A stretch of 42,107 nt of DNA from JANNFX01 sp031380225 (GTDB taxonomy: Bacteria > Pseudomonadota > Alphaproteobacteria > Rhizobiales > Hyphomicrobiaceae). The notes below the pieces were generated by a model. That model saw only the letters and a program-made list of their open reading frames with translations. It had not been told where the DNA came from and searched no databases. Location: contig JANNFX010000222.1 in assembly GCA_031380225.1 (NCBI GenBank), positions 1 through 42,107 of the forward strand, read 5' to 3'. Numbering within the stretch: position 1 is the stretch's first letter; every line of letters starts with the position of its first letter. Below, piece after piece: positions 23,989 through 34,080 of the stretch. Position numbers and translations under genes: made by a program.

Positions 23989-25122
23989 TTATTGCCTGGT
24001 CCAAGACTGCACAATGAGTTCAGCTCCTGCAGAAGAGGTTGCCGCGTCAAGCACGCCGAGCGGCAGCAAGCCGGATTGCGTATCAGCATATCCGATGACA
24101 GAATTTGCGTTAACTGTCGCAAATTGCAGTGCTTCACTCGGTGTTGCGCCATTGAAGAATTTGTAAGTAAACGTCGATGAGAAGGCATCGCCGGCGCCAG
24201 CTGTACCGACGACGTTGGATTTTAAGGCCGGGCAGAAACTTATTTCATTCTCAACAGCAGCGTAGGCGCCATGCTTTCCGTCAGTAATGACAAGGCATTG
24301 AGGGCCAAGCGCCAACAGAGCATCACAGAACTGAGGTAAAGTCAGGTGGAAGCCGGTTCCCGACAATCCTCGACGCATAAGTTCTGGTGCAGGCCCCGGT
24401 GTAGTTTGAACATGGCGAGCGCGTTGAGTGGACTGCTCTTGTTCTATGACTCGGGGCAGTAAAGCTTCCGCTTCGTCGCGATTGATCGACAGCAGTGAAA
24501 TCTTGGATAAGGCCTTTTGAAAGGCATCACCGCGCGCTGAAAGCTGCCGAATTCCAGGGTTTGCCGCTACAAATGCACCATTGGCTGTAGCACGGTCGAT
24601 GATCTCTTGAAAAACATCCGCGGAACGGTCGCTTAATCCTGTGATATAGACGATGTCGCATGCGAAGGCACTGTCAGGCAGATCAGCGGCTTCAAGAAAG
24701 CTGTTTGCCCCCCGATATGTAAATATCGCAGCGTTTCTCTCGTGAGCCGAAACTAGGACGGAAGCTCCAGTTCCAACACGGTCAGTCTCGCGAACAAATT
24801 GTGTTTCAATGCCTTCAGCTTCGAGAGTGTCAATGACTGCGCGTGCGCGCTGATCTTTTCCCATCTTGACCAGGGTCGCCGTCAAACAGCCGAGCCGGGC
24901 AAATGCCACAGCTGAGTTCACCGAACCTCCGCCGGAGTGAGTCGATATGATCGATGCTTCAGTTTTCCGGCCTTCTTCCAAAAGCAGAAACGCCCGATCA
25001 GCATTGTTCATGCTCATGCGTTCGATCAGTTCGTTTTCGATGACAGCGATGGTGTCGATCATCGCTCCCCCGATGGTCAGAACTCTGGTGCACCCTGGAA
25101 TTTGTGTCTGCCCCGGGTTCAC
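23989..25122 (-). CDS. PfkB-family carbohydrate kinase
   Basis: A protein of 377 residues from GTG 25122. Longer frames to 25275 run through the DUF1328 gene and are not real. The GTG overlaps the TGA of that gene in GTGA, so translation is coupled. The fold is typical of PfkB: opening strand RVLTIGGAMIDTIAV, substrate GGGSVNSAVAFARLG, then NRDEAEALL, and the catalytic GTAGAGDAFSSTF with the base Asp. An insert of about 40 residues between NRDEA and LVITDGKHG is unusual. Substrate cannot be named; ribokinase-like sugar or nucleoside kinases are the likely range. It sits between a stress membrane protein and a sensor kinase. Confidence 0.85.
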   Translation of the reverse strand: MNPGQTQIPGCTRVLTIGGAMIDTIAVIENELIERMSMNNADRAFLLLEEGRKTEASIISTHSGGGSVNSAVAFARLGCLTATLVKMGKDQRARAVIDTLEAEGIETQFVRETDRVGTGASVLVSAHERNAAIFTYRGANSFLEAADLPDSAFACDIVYITGLSDRSADVFQEIIDRATANGAFVAANPGIRQLSARGDAFQKALSKISLLSINRDEAEALLPRVIEQEQSTQRARHVQTTPGPAPELMRRGLSGTGFHLTLPQFCDALLALGPQCLVITDGKHGAYAAVENEISFCPALKSNVVGTAGAGDAFSSTFTYKFFNGATPSEALQFATVNANSVIGYADTQSGLLPLGVLDAATSSAGAELIVQSWTRQ

Positions 25123-25292
25123 GTTCGACGTATGAATTGGCTCATCAAAGAGAGCACGATCATTCCCACCGAGAACCAAAAAAGCACTTTGGCGACAGGG
25201 GCCGCGGAACCGGCACCCTCGCCAAACCCAAGAATAGCAGCGATGATCGCGATGACGCCGAACGTAACGGCCCAATGAGTGTGTTTACCCAT
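25119..25292 (-). CDS. DUF1328 (YtjA-like) small membrane protein
   Basis: A protein of 57 residues from ATG 25292 with GAGAGGA upstream. The sequence MGKHTHWAVTFGVIAIIAAI, then LGFGEGAGSAAPVAKVLFWF and a second helix ending SQFIRRT, is the DUF1328 pattern. It is a paralogue of the protein at 14457-14636: both share WA(V/L)TF, ILGFG/VLGFG, AGSA and AKV. Its stop overlaps the GTG start of the PfkB gene by four bases, making it the leading gene of the DUF1328 - PfkB - HWE kinase operon. An EcfG-like site with GGTT as -10 lies 42 bases upstream. Confidence 0.82.
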   Translation of the reverse strand: MGKHTHWAVTFGVIAIIAAILGFGEGAGSAAPVAKVLFWFSVGMIVLSLMSQFIRRT

Positions 25293-25334
25293 AACGTCCT
25301 CTCGGGACTATGGTTGAGAGCAGGATCAATGTTA

Positions 25335-25359
25335 AACCATTTACCAATCAGATAGTTCC
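25335..25359 (-). promoter_or_regulatory. Possible sigma-EcfG promoter for the DUF1328-PfkB-kinase operon
   Basis: On the minus strand GGAAC 25359-25355, 16-base spacer, GGTT 25338-25335. The -10 differs from CGTT at its first base. It is divergent from the stronger site at 25402. Confidence 0.5.
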
Positions 25360-25401
25360 AAAGAAATTGCCGGTTATGAGGAAAAATAGCCACTTTCACT
25401 T

Positions 25402-25426
25402 GGAACGATTTTGCCCGTCAAGCGTT
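25402..25426 (+). promoter_or_regulatory. Predicted sigma-EcfG promoter for the cyclic glucan synthase
   Basis: GGAAC 25402-25406, 16-base spacer, CGTT 25423-25426, 70 bases before the ATG at 25497. Confidence 0.75.
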
Positions 25427-25496
25427 GGCGTCAAGTGCTGTAGGTTTGTGCAGTGGCGCGTGGCTGAATATCCGAAACATTGGGAGCAATTCAGTT

Positions 25497-28400
25497 ATGG
25501 TGTGGTTTGACGGTCTGAAGCAACAAAGGACTCAACCACCTTGGGATAGCGATACACCTATACGAGAAGAAGTATTTGGCTTAGAACGCTTGGAGCAGCA
25601 TGGCGAGAGTTTGGCACGCGCTCAGACCGTGTGTCACACTCCCAAGAACGTCACGAGCTTGCATCAGAGATTGGCTGATAGCGAGCAAGTCTTGCTGTCC
25701 GCTCACAGCGTTATAGCGCGGGCCGTAGCTGAAGGCCGATCGGTGACACCTGCAGCCGAATGGCTGGTCAATAACTCTCATGTTGTTGAGGAGCAGATCC
25801 GGGATATTCGGAAGAACCTGCCTCCTGCCTTCTATGAACAGCTGCCAAAACTTGCTGATGGCCCGTTGGCTGGCCATCCTCGAATTCTTGGTGTCGCTTG
25901 GGCTTTTATCGCACATACGGACAGCCGGTTTGACTATAAGCTGCTCATTGCTTTTGTTGAAGCCTATCAGCGTGTCGACCCTCTGCAAATTGGAGAGTTG
26001 TGGGCCTTACCGATCACGCTTCGTATTGTCCTCGTTGAAAACCTCCGCCGCGCAGCAAAGCGGATCGTAGCGAGCCGTGACCAACGGAAGAGTGCAGACC
26101 AACTGATTGACAGTCTCGCGGCAGAACAGGACTTAGTTGCCAACCAGCTCAACGGCATTTCAATCACCGATAAAAACGGCGCGCTGGATGCTGCGTTTGT
26201 CGTGCAACTCATACATCGGCTGGGGGAGGGATTGGGTGACGCACATGCCGCGCGCACTTGGTTGACGAAGGAACTCACGCGCATAGGTGTGTCCTCTGAC
26301 GACGTCGTCCGCAATGAACACCAAAGCATAAGTGCAACCAACAATACCGTGCGCCATATTATTCGCAGTATGCGAATTATGCCTGACGTCAATTGGGCTG
26401 GCTTTTTTGAGCGCGTCAGCCTGGTCGATGCCGTATTGAAGCAGACCGCAACGTATACACAAATGGACTTCTCTACGCGCAATTCTTACCGCGATGCTAT
26501 CGAACGGTACGGCCGCCGGTCGCGATTGTCTGAGATCGAAATTGCACTGCAGGCCGTGGCTATGTCCGGCGCTAGTCCGGCTGGTTCAAAAGCCCGCGAG
26601 CCGGGCTATTTTTTACTCGGCGGGGGTTGCCGCGAATTTGAGCGCAAGATCGGCTTTAAGCGCCAGGTCCGGGATATTCTTGCAGCAATTACTCAGAAGG
26701 GTGGTTTGCCTGGTTATGCAGCAAGCATTGCGCTGCTGACCGTTGCTGTGCTCGTTTTGCCCTGCCTCGCGCTAGCTGGCCAAGCAGTTCCAGTTGGTTG
26801 GATTTTGGGTCTCGCGGTCGTGGGCCTTCTGCCCGCGGTCGACCTCGCGATCGCCATCGTCAATCAAGCGATCTCTCATGAAATCAAGCCGCAAATAATT
26901 CCGAGTTTTGAATTGTTGGATGGTGTGCCTGACGACGCCCGGACGCTCGTCGTCATTCCCACGTTGTTGTCGGGCACTGACGATGTTGATGCCATCGTCA
27001 ACAGACTCGAAATCCATCATCTCGCTACTCAACAACAGAATGTCTTTTATGCGTTGTTGACGGATTGGACCGATTCCGCCAACGAACGTGCCGCCTCCGA
27101 TGACGTTCTGCTGCAGCGGGCACGGGAGCACATTGCCCGGTTAAACCGGCTACATTTGGTGAGTACGGATGATGGCGTCCGCTTCTTTGTCTTCCATCGC
27201 CACCGTAAATGGAACGGGAGTGAAAACCGATGGATGGGGTGGGAGCGCAAACGGGGCAAACTGCATGAGGTCAACAAGTTGCTACGTGGTGCGACGGATA
27301 CGTCGTACGTGTCTGCAAGCAAGTCAGCAATCGCGTATCCTGATCGGATCAAATTTGTCGTTACGCTTGATTCGGATACGCAATTGCCCCGCGATGCGGT
27401 GCGCCGCTTGGTCGGGAAAATGCTTCATCCGCTCAATGCACCTGAATTCTCGGTTCATGACCAGCGGGTCACAGGTGGATATGCCGTACTGCAGCCGCGC
27501 GTAACGGCAAATTTGCCGGTTGGAAATGAGGCGTCGTTGTTTCAAAGGATTTATTCTCAGGGAGCTGGAATTGATCCCTATGCGGGTGCGGTTTCAGATG
27601 TCTATCAGGATCTTTTTGGCGAAGGTTCGTTCGCTGGCAAGGGCATCTATGACGTCGATGCATTCGAAGCAGCCACTCAGGGCCGCTTTCCCGAAAACGC
27701 TGTTCTCAGCCATGATCTCTTAGAAGGCATCTATTGTCGCGCTGGTTTAGCAACTGACGTTGAAGTCATCGAAGAATTTCCAAGTCGTTACGATGTTGCG
27801 CGCGGCCGTGATCATCGCTGGGTTCGTGGAGATTGGCAGCTTCTACCGTGGATATTCAGTAGTCGCGCACGATTTGGTATGCAGCAGGCCAATGTGCCCG
27901 CGTTAGGCCGCTGGAAGCTTGCTGACAATTTGCGCCGTTCATTGACGCCTGTCGCGACATTAGCTTCACTAGCACTGAGCTGGCATCTTCAACTCAAGCC
28001 TGCAGCCATCTGGACCGCCTTTATCGTATTTGCAGTTGCCATACCGACTTTCTTGTCGATCGCAGCAAACCTGACGCCTAGCCGGGCCAATACGACGCTG
28101 CAGAGCCACGTAGAGGCGTTAGTGGCCGATGCCAAGTTGGCAATATTCCAGTCAGCACTGCAAATAACGCTGCTCGCAGATAGAGCATTTCTGATGCTCG
28201 ACGCAATTTTGCGCACGTTGTTTAGGCTATTCATGAGCCGCAAGAATTTGCTTGAGTGGACCACAGCAGCACAAGGAAAGTCCGAGGCGGCTGCGACCGC
28301 AGCGCAGTATTATTCCAGGATGTCAGGCGGTGTCATCGTTTCAATGACAGTTTTGATTTGGGTGTGGCTGTCTGGCGGCGGCGGCCTCGAGATTGCAATT

Positions 28401-31400
28401 CCCATATCGCTACTTTGGATGGTTGCTCCAGCAATTGCCAGATTGGTGAGTTTCAAGCGGGCTGCTCCGCAAGACGAGGTGCTGACGCACGACAATCGCT
28501 TAATGCTTCGCATAATAGCGCGACGGACTTGGTTCTATTTTGATGAGTTTGTGACGGACGAGAGCAACTACCTGCCGCCTGATAATTTTCAGGAGCAACC
28601 GCGGCCCGTTGTAGCGCACCGGACCTCGCCGACTAATATCGGCCTATACCTCCTGTCCGTAGTGGGTGCGCACGACTTCGGTTGGATCTCAGTTTATGAC
28701 GCTGCCGAGCGTCTCGAGAAAACGTTGCGGACCGCCGCCCAAATGGCGCGCTTCAATGGACATTTTTTCAATTGGTATGACACGCGTACTCTAGCTGTTC
28801 TGGAGCCGCAGTATGTGTCAACGGTAGATAGTGGAAACCTGGCCGGTCATCTTCTGGCAGTGGCCAGTGCGTGCAGGGAATGGGCAGAGGACGGCAAACC
28901 AAACGCTGCGGCTCGAGACGGGCTCAGGGATTGCGTCAGTTTATTGAGATCTGGATTGCTAAAATCTGGCGATCATCCAACAATTCGCCAAGCGCTTGAA
29001 AGCCTAGACGCGGAAGCGACACCAACCAATGATACCGATAATGGCTCCGATCAGGCCAGTGGCCAGATCGATTGGGAGGCAGTCAGAATCAGCGCATTGC
29101 GGATCGCGGACCATCTTAGCCATGACGCTGCCGCGCCGTTTTCTAGGAAGGTGGCCTATGCGATCTCGAAACAAGCAGAAAGCCATGCGCAATATGCTCA
29201 GCTTAACGCCGTTGAATTGAAGGCGTTGCGCCGCCGGCTAACAGCTATTGCGGACTCGGCCGAATACATGGCCTTGTCAATGGATTTCAAATTTCTAGTC
29301 GATCAAGAGCGGGAACTTCTATCGATTGGCTATTCGACAGTAAGCGAACAGCTCGATGACAGCTGTTACGATTTGCTCGCATCTGAAGCCCGGCTCGCTA
29401 GCTTTGTGGCGATCGCTAAAGGTGATTTGGGTTCCCGTCACTGGTTTAGGCTCAGCAGAACACTTCTGCCTATCGAAGGAACAGCAGCGCTCATTTCATG
29501 GTCGGGCTCAATGTTTGAGTATCTCATGCCAGATCTTGTCACTTTGACGCCGCGTGACAGTCTTCTGGGAAGCACTGCGAGGGTTGCTGTCGGTGAGCAG
29601 ATTCGGTTTGGTAAAAAAAATGGAACGCCGTGGGGCGTTTCAGAATCGGCTTATAACGCGCGCGATCTTGAATTCACTTATCAATACTCCAGCTTTGGGA
29701 TACCGGAGCTTGGATTAAAGCGCGGACTAGGTGAAAATCTCGTCATTGCACCCTATGCGACAGCTCTCGCCAGTCTCGTTCTACCCAATTCGGCTGCCAG
29801 TAATTACGCGCGGCTCGAACGCCTTGGCGGTTGCGGCGCTTATGGCTATTATGAAGCGATCGATTTCACACCGTCCCGCGTGGCTCATTCTGAGCGATGC
29901 GAAGTGATCAAGGCCTATATGGCTCATCACCAGGGCATGACGATCGTCGCACTCGCCAACACTGTACTCGACAGTATAATAGCACGCCGGTTTCACGCTG
30001 CGCCGATCATACAAGCCACCGAACTTCTGTTGCAGGAGCGCACACCCCGCCTTGTTCCTAAACCTGTCCAGCGAGCCACCTTGATGAGGGCAGGGCCAGA
30101 CGAAGACGAATTGAGCCTCGCCGCAGTCCGCCGCGTCACGGCGCGGATCGGCCCAACTCCCGATTGCCAATTTTTAAGCCACGGGCGTCTGAGCGTCATG
30201 ATGACGGCGTCGGGTAGTGGATACACAAAGTGGAATGGGCTGGCGATTACGCGTTGGATGGCTGATGCGACACTGGATAACTTGGGTTCGTATGTTTACC
30301 TGCGCGACATTCAAACTGGTGCGCTTTGGTCTGCCGGCGAGCAGCCAGTCGGCGCTGCACCTGCATCGTTCGAAGCGGCATTTTCCGAAGATAGGGTTCA
30401 ACTGTCACGGACAGATGGTTCTCTGAAGACCGTACTTGATGTCGTCGTGTCGCCAGAAGACCCGGCCACCTGCCGGCGCATCAGTGTCACCAACTTGGGC
30501 AAGAAGCATCGCACAATTGATGTGACGAGTTATGAAGAGTTGGTGCTGGCAGCAGCCGAGGCTGACGCGGCCCATCCCGCGTTTTCGAAGCTGTTTGTTG
30601 TAACGGAGTTTGATGAGCAGTCTGGAGCGTTGATTGCGACACGACGCCGGCGCGAGCCCAAAGAGCCCGAAATTCATGTTGCAACTTTCGCGGTTTCAGC
30701 GGTGGGGACAGGCGCATTTGAATATGAGACCGACCGCAGCAAATTTATCGGGCGCGGGCGGAATTTGGCCTCACCGATCTCCATTATCAATGGCCGGCCG
30801 CTTGAGAGTACCACTGGGGCGGTGATCGATCCAGTATTTGCAATCCGGCAACGGGTGACGATTCCGCCAGGAGTAACGATACGAATTGCATTTTGGACGC
30901 TTGCCGCAAATAACCGGGAAGCACTTAAGCCGTTGATCGAGAAATACAAGGACGCAGGCGCGTTTGCGCGGACATCCACTTTAGCCTGGTCGCACGGGCT
31001 GGTTGAATTACGACATCTTGGGATCGAGGCAGATGACGCAAGTCTATTCCAGCAAATTGCCGGCGCTCTGGCCTACTCGTCACGGTCGTTGCGCGCTCCA
31101 GAACATGTTTTGCAAAATGGTGCTTTGGGCTTGGGTGCGCTTTGGCAGTCGGGAATTTCCGGGGACTTGCCAATCGTGCTCGTCCGGATCAGCGAAATAG
31201 AAGACATTGGTCTCGTCAGGCAATTGCTCCACGCCTATGAATATTGGCGTAGCAAGGGAATAGAAGCGGATCTGGTCGTCCTCAATGACCACTCTGCATC
31301 CTATCAACAAGAATTGCAGAATTCTCTTGAAACACTTTGCCAATCGGTAACGAGCCGGCATCGGCTCGGCCGCGACAATTCCAAAGGCTCGGTGTACCTC

Positions 31401-34040
31401 CTCCGCTCCGACCTCATTGAACCCCGCACTCTAGCAGCACTTCCTGCAGCTGCCCGAGCTGCTTTCCATGCCCGGCGTGGTTCATTGGCAGATCAAATTG
31501 CCCGCCTTGCCAAGCAGCCAGCGGGACGTTTAATTCCCGTTCGGCGTGCGCCATTGTCTGAAGATCCAGTTGCACGGATGGATACATCCAGACTTGAGTT
31601 TTTCAATGGTTACGGAGGCTTTCAACGAGATGGGCGCGAGTACGTGGTTATTTTCGACTCGGGGCAGTCGACGCCGGCTCCCTGGGTCAACGTTATTGCC
31701 AATTCCAGGTTTGGCTTTCAGGTGTCGGCGGATGGCGGCGGATATACATGGTCGTTGAATTGCCGCGAACGCCAAATCTCCCCGTGGTCAAATGATCCAG
31801 TCATTAACCGCTCTGGCGAAGTCATCTATATTCGCGATGACGACACAGGGGAACTGTGGAGTCCCACGGCGTCGCCAATCCGTGATCACGCCTCCCCTTA
31901 TATAGTCGCTCATGGTCAGGGGTATACGCGGTTTGAACATACTTCGCGCGGGATTGAGTTGGTTCTTGAGCAATTTGTTGCAGGCGACGATCCGGTCAAA
32001 ATATCCAGACTTACGGTGCGCAATCGCTCAGGAAAACCTCGCTCGCTGACAGTGACGAGTTATGTTGAATGGGTTCTCGGACAGTCACGCCGAACCACGT
32101 CTGGCCAAATTTCGACGGAATACGATGAGCGCTGCAGCACGATTTTCAGCCGCAATCCATGGCACAATTTTTTCCCCGGGCGCGTGGCGTTTTCTACCAT
32201 GACTGGCGGTATTTTAGGATGGACTGCTGATCGCCATGATTTCATCGGTCCAAACGGCCGCCTCGACAATCCAGCAGGGCTAGCGGGAGAAAATATACTT
32301 CGATCGAAGTCTGGTACCGGTCTTGACCCGTGCGCCGTTTTGCAAACTGTCTTGAATCTCGATGCCCGAGCATCTGCTGAAGTTGTCGTATTGCTGGGTG
32401 ACGCGTCTAGCAGGGCAGAAGCCGAACAGTTGGCGATCAAGTACTCAAATGCCAACTCTGCAGACGCGCTTGCCGCAACTGTTTCGAGTTGGGATGATTT
32501 TGTAAGCCAAATGCAGATCAAGACGCCTGATCGAGCTCTCGATATCCTTGTTAACAGATGGCTGCCATATCAGACTCTGTCGTGCCGGCTATGGGGGCGT
32601 GGCGGCCTTTATCAAGCAGGCGGCGCGTTTGGATATCGCGATCAACTTCAAGATGTCATGTCGCTGGCAATGACACGGCCCGATTTAGCGCGCGCGCATT
32701 TATTGAAGGCAGCAGGCAGGCAATTTCCCGAAGGCGACGTGCAGCATTGGTGGCTTGAACCCTCTGGGCACGGCATCCGGACGCGCATCGCTGATAGCTG
32801 CCTGTGGTTGGCTTATGTAACGACCCATTACGTTAAGACGACGGGCGACGTTGCTCTGCTTAACGTGGATATCCCATTCATAGACGGGCCGGTGTTGAAG
32901 GAACACGAGCACGAAGCGTATTTCTTGCCGTACGACTCCGATCTCACTGGATCAATGTACGAGCATTGTGCCCGCGCAATTGATCGATCTATCGCAAAGG
33001 GCTCTCACGGTCTTGCGCTATTTGGCGGCGGTGATTGGAATGACGGCATGAACCGCGTGGGTGTCGAAGGCCGCGGCGAAAGCATTTGGCTGAGTTGGTT
33101 TTTGATTTCCTGCCTGAACGGCATGTTGCCTCACGCCGAAGCGCGCGGCGACGCGAATCGCGCGGAACGGTGGCGAGCGGAGACGGAAAGTTTGCGCCAA
33201 GCACTTGAGTCCAACGGGTGGGATGGGGATTGGTACCGGCGCGGGTATTTCGACGACGGCACTCCTCTTGGAAGCCGGGATAGCGAGGAATGTCAGATCG
33301 ATTCTGTATCGCAGTCGTGGAGTGTGATGTCGAAGGCCGGGCAACCGGATCGCACGCGAACTGCAATGGAGGCGGTTAGAACGCGCTTAATTGATCGTGA
33401 TACAAAACTCGCACTCTTGTTTTCGCCACCCTTCGATACGGCCAAGCCCGATCCAGGCTATATCAAAGCCTATCCACCAGGATTGCGCGAAAACGGTGGG
33501 CAATACACTCACGCTGCGGCGTGGTGCATTATTGCGTTGGCCGGGCTCGGCGACGGCAATGCAGCCGGCGAGTTGTTGTCGCTGATCAATCCGATTAGAT
33601 TGTCGGCAAGCCGCGCAGGCAGCCGCCGCTACCGGCTTGAGCCGTACGTGATGGCTGCAGATATTTATTCGACGGGTCAGAATAATGGTCGTGGCGGGTG
33701 GTCATGGTATACGGGGGCAGCGGGTTGGACCTATCGTGCTGCTCTCGAGCATGTCTTGGGCATCACGAAAGAAGGTGATGTACTGATTATTTCGCCATGT
33801 ATTCCGTCTGATTGGCAAGGATTTGAAGTTGAGTACCGATATCAAGGGACACTCTACCGGATTGTCGTCACCAATCCAGCTCAAGTGTCACGAGGGCTAT
33901 TGTCTGCAACGTTAAATGGAGCGCCGCTTGTCGTCGACAGTGGCAACTCCGCCAAGGTTGCGATGATGCAATCAGGTGACGTTCAAGAGATCAAATTGAC
34001 CATGGGAGCTATGGAGGCGAGAGCGTCGGCAGCTGAATAG
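25497..34040 (+). CDS. ndvB: Cyclic beta-1,2-glucan synthase (NdvB/ChvB type)
   Basis: A protein of 2847 residues from ATG 25497 (GGGAG upstream; the open frame to 25425 runs over the promoter), the usual size for ChvB/NdvB. It makes cyclic beta-1,2-glucan from UDP-glucose at the inner membrane. Three hydrophobic regions lie near residues 405-460, 828-860 and 945-975. Between the first two is the GT84 glycosyltransferase, with DSDTQLP near 624 and RDHRWVRGDWQ near 771. A glucoamylase-like part follows (YSSFGIPELGLKRG). The C-terminal half has two carbohydrate-binding repeats and a GH94 phosphorylase domain (GGGDWNDGMNRVG, about 2511) that sets ring size. It is a single-gene unit behind a canonical EcfG-type promoter, tying periplasmic glucan supply to the general stress response. 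Confidence 0.95.
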   Translation: MVWFDGLKQQRTQPPWDSDTPIREEVFGLERLEQHGESLARAQTVCHTPKNVTSLHQRLADSEQVLLSAHSVIARAVAEGRSVTPAAEWLVNNSHVVEEQIRDIRKNLPPAFYEQLPKLADGPLAGHPRILGVAWAFIAHTDSRFDYKLLIAFVEAYQRVDPLQIGELWALPITLRIVLVENLRRAAKRIVASRDQRKSADQLIDSLAAEQDLVANQLNGISITDKNGALDAAFVVQLIHRLGEGLGDAHAARTWLTKELTRIGVSSDDVVRNEHQSISATNNTVRHIIRSMRIMPDVNWAGFFERVSLVDAVLKQTATYTQMDFSTRNSYRDAIERYGRRSRLSEIEIALQAVAMSGASPAGSKAREPGYFLLGGGCREFERKIGFKRQVRDILAAITQKGGLPGYAASIALLTVAVLVLPCLALAGQAVPVGWILGLAVVGLLPAVDLAIAIVNQAISHEIKPQIIPSFELLDGVPDDARTLVVIPTLLSGTDDVDAIVNRLEIHHLATQQQNVFYALLTDWTDSANERAASDDVLLQRAREHIARLNRLHLVSTDDGVRFFVFHRHRKWNGSENRWMGWERKRGKLHEVNKLLRGATDTSYVSASKSAIAYPDRIKFVVTLDSDTQLPRDAVRRLVGKMLHPLNAPEFSVHDQRVTGGYAVLQPRVTANLPVGNEASLFQRIYSQGAGIDPYAGAVSDVYQDLFGEGSFAGKGIYDVDAFEAATQGRFPENAVLSHDLLEGIYCRAGLATDVEVIEEFPSRYDVARGRDHRWVRGDWQLLPWIFSSRARFGMQQANVPALGRWKLADNLRRSLTPVATLASLALSWHLQLKPAAIWTAFIVFAVAIPTFLSIAANLTPSRANTTLQSHVEALVADAKLAIFQSALQITLLADRAFLMLDAILRTLFRLFMSRKNLLEWTTAAQGKSEAAATAAQYYSRMSGGVIVSMTVLIWVWLSGGGGLEIAIPISLLWMVAPAIARLVSFKRAAPQDEVLTHDNRLMLRIIARRTWFYFDEFVTDESNYLPPDNFQEQPRPVVAHRTSPTNIGLYLLSVVGAHDFGWISVYDAAERLEKTLRTAAQMARFNGHFFNWYDTRTLAVLEPQYVSTVDSGNLAGHLLAVASACREWAEDGKPNAAARDGLRDCVSLLRSGLLKSGDHPTIRQALESLDAEATPTNDTDNGSDQASGQIDWEAVRISALRIADHLSHDAAAPFSRKVAYAISKQAESHAQYAQLNAVELKALRRRLTAIADSAEYMALSMDFKFLVDQERELLSIGYSTVSEQLDDSCYDLLASEARLASFVAIAKGDLGSRHWFRLSRTLLPIEGTAALISWSGSMFEYLMPDLVTLTPRDSLLGSTARVAVGEQIRFGKKNGTPWGVSESAYNARDLEFTYQYSSFGIPELGLKRGLGENLVIAPYATALASLVLPNSAASNYARLERLGGCGAYGYYEAIDFTPSRVAHSERCEVIKAYMAHHQGMTIVALANTVLDSIIARRFHAAPIIQATELLLQERTPRLVPKPVQRATLMRAGPDEDELSLAAVRRVTARIGPTPDCQFLSHGRLSVMMTASGSGYTKWNGLAITRWMADATLDNLGSYVYLRDIQTGALWSAGEQPVGAAPASFEAAFSEDRVQLSRTDGSLKTVLDVVVSPEDPATCRRISVTNLGKKHRTIDVTSYEELVLAAAEADAAHPAFSKLFVVTEFDEQSGALIATRRRREPKEPEIHVATFAVSAVGTGAFEYETDRSKFIGRGRNLASPISIINGRPLESTTGAVIDPVFAIRQRVTIPPGVTIRIAFWTLAANNREALKPLIEKYKDAGAFARTSTLAWSHGLVELRHLGIEADDASLFQQIAGALAYSSRSLRAPEHVLQNGALGLGALWQSGISGDLPIVLVRISEIEDIGLVRQLLHAYEYWRSKGIEADLVVLNDHSASYQQELQNSLETLCQSVTSRHRLGRDNSKGSVYLLRSDLIEPRTLAALPAAARAAFHARRGSLADQIARLAKQPAGRLIPVRRAPLSEDPVARMDTSRLEFFNGYGGFQRDGREYVVIFDSGQSTPAPWVNVIANSRFGFQVSADGGGYTWSLNCRERQISPWSNDPVINRSGEVIYIRDDDTGELWSPTASPIRDHASPYIVAHGQGYTRFEHTSRGIELVLEQFVAGDDPVKISRLTVRNRSGKPRSLTVTSYVEWVLGQSRRTTSGQISTEYDERCSTIFSRNPWHNFFPGRVAFSTMTGGILGWTADRHDFIGPNGRLDNPAGLAGENILRSKSGTGLDPCAVLQTVLNLDARASAEVVVLLGDASSRAEAEQLAIKYSNANSADALAATVSSWDDFVSQMQIKTPDRALDILVNRWLPYQTLSCRLWGRGGLYQAGGAFGYRDQLQDVMSLAMTRPDLARAHLLKAAGRQFPEGDVQHWWLEPSGHGIRTRIADSCLWLAYVTTHYVKTTGDVALLNVDIPFIDGPVLKEHEHEAYFLPYDSDLTGSMYEHCARAIDRSIAKGSHGLALFGGGDWNDGMNRVGVEGRGESIWLSWFLISCLNGMLPHAEARGDANRAERWRAETESLRQALESNGWDGDWYRRGYFDDGTPLGSRDSEECQIDSVSQSWSVMSKAGQPDRTRTAMEAVRTRLIDRDTKLALLFSPPFDTAKPDPGYIKAYPPGLRENGGQYTHAAAWCIIALAGLGDGNAAGELLSLINPIRLSASRAGSRRYRLEPYVMAADIYSTGQNNGRGGWSWYTGAAGWTYRAALEHVLGITKEGDVLIISPCIPSDWQGFEVEYRYQGTLYRIVVTNPAQVSRGLLSATLNGAPLVVDSGNSAKVAMMQSGDVQEIKLTMGAMEARASAAE

Positions 34041-34080
34041 ATTTGTAAACCAAGTACCAGTACCAGTTCGTCACCGGTTT

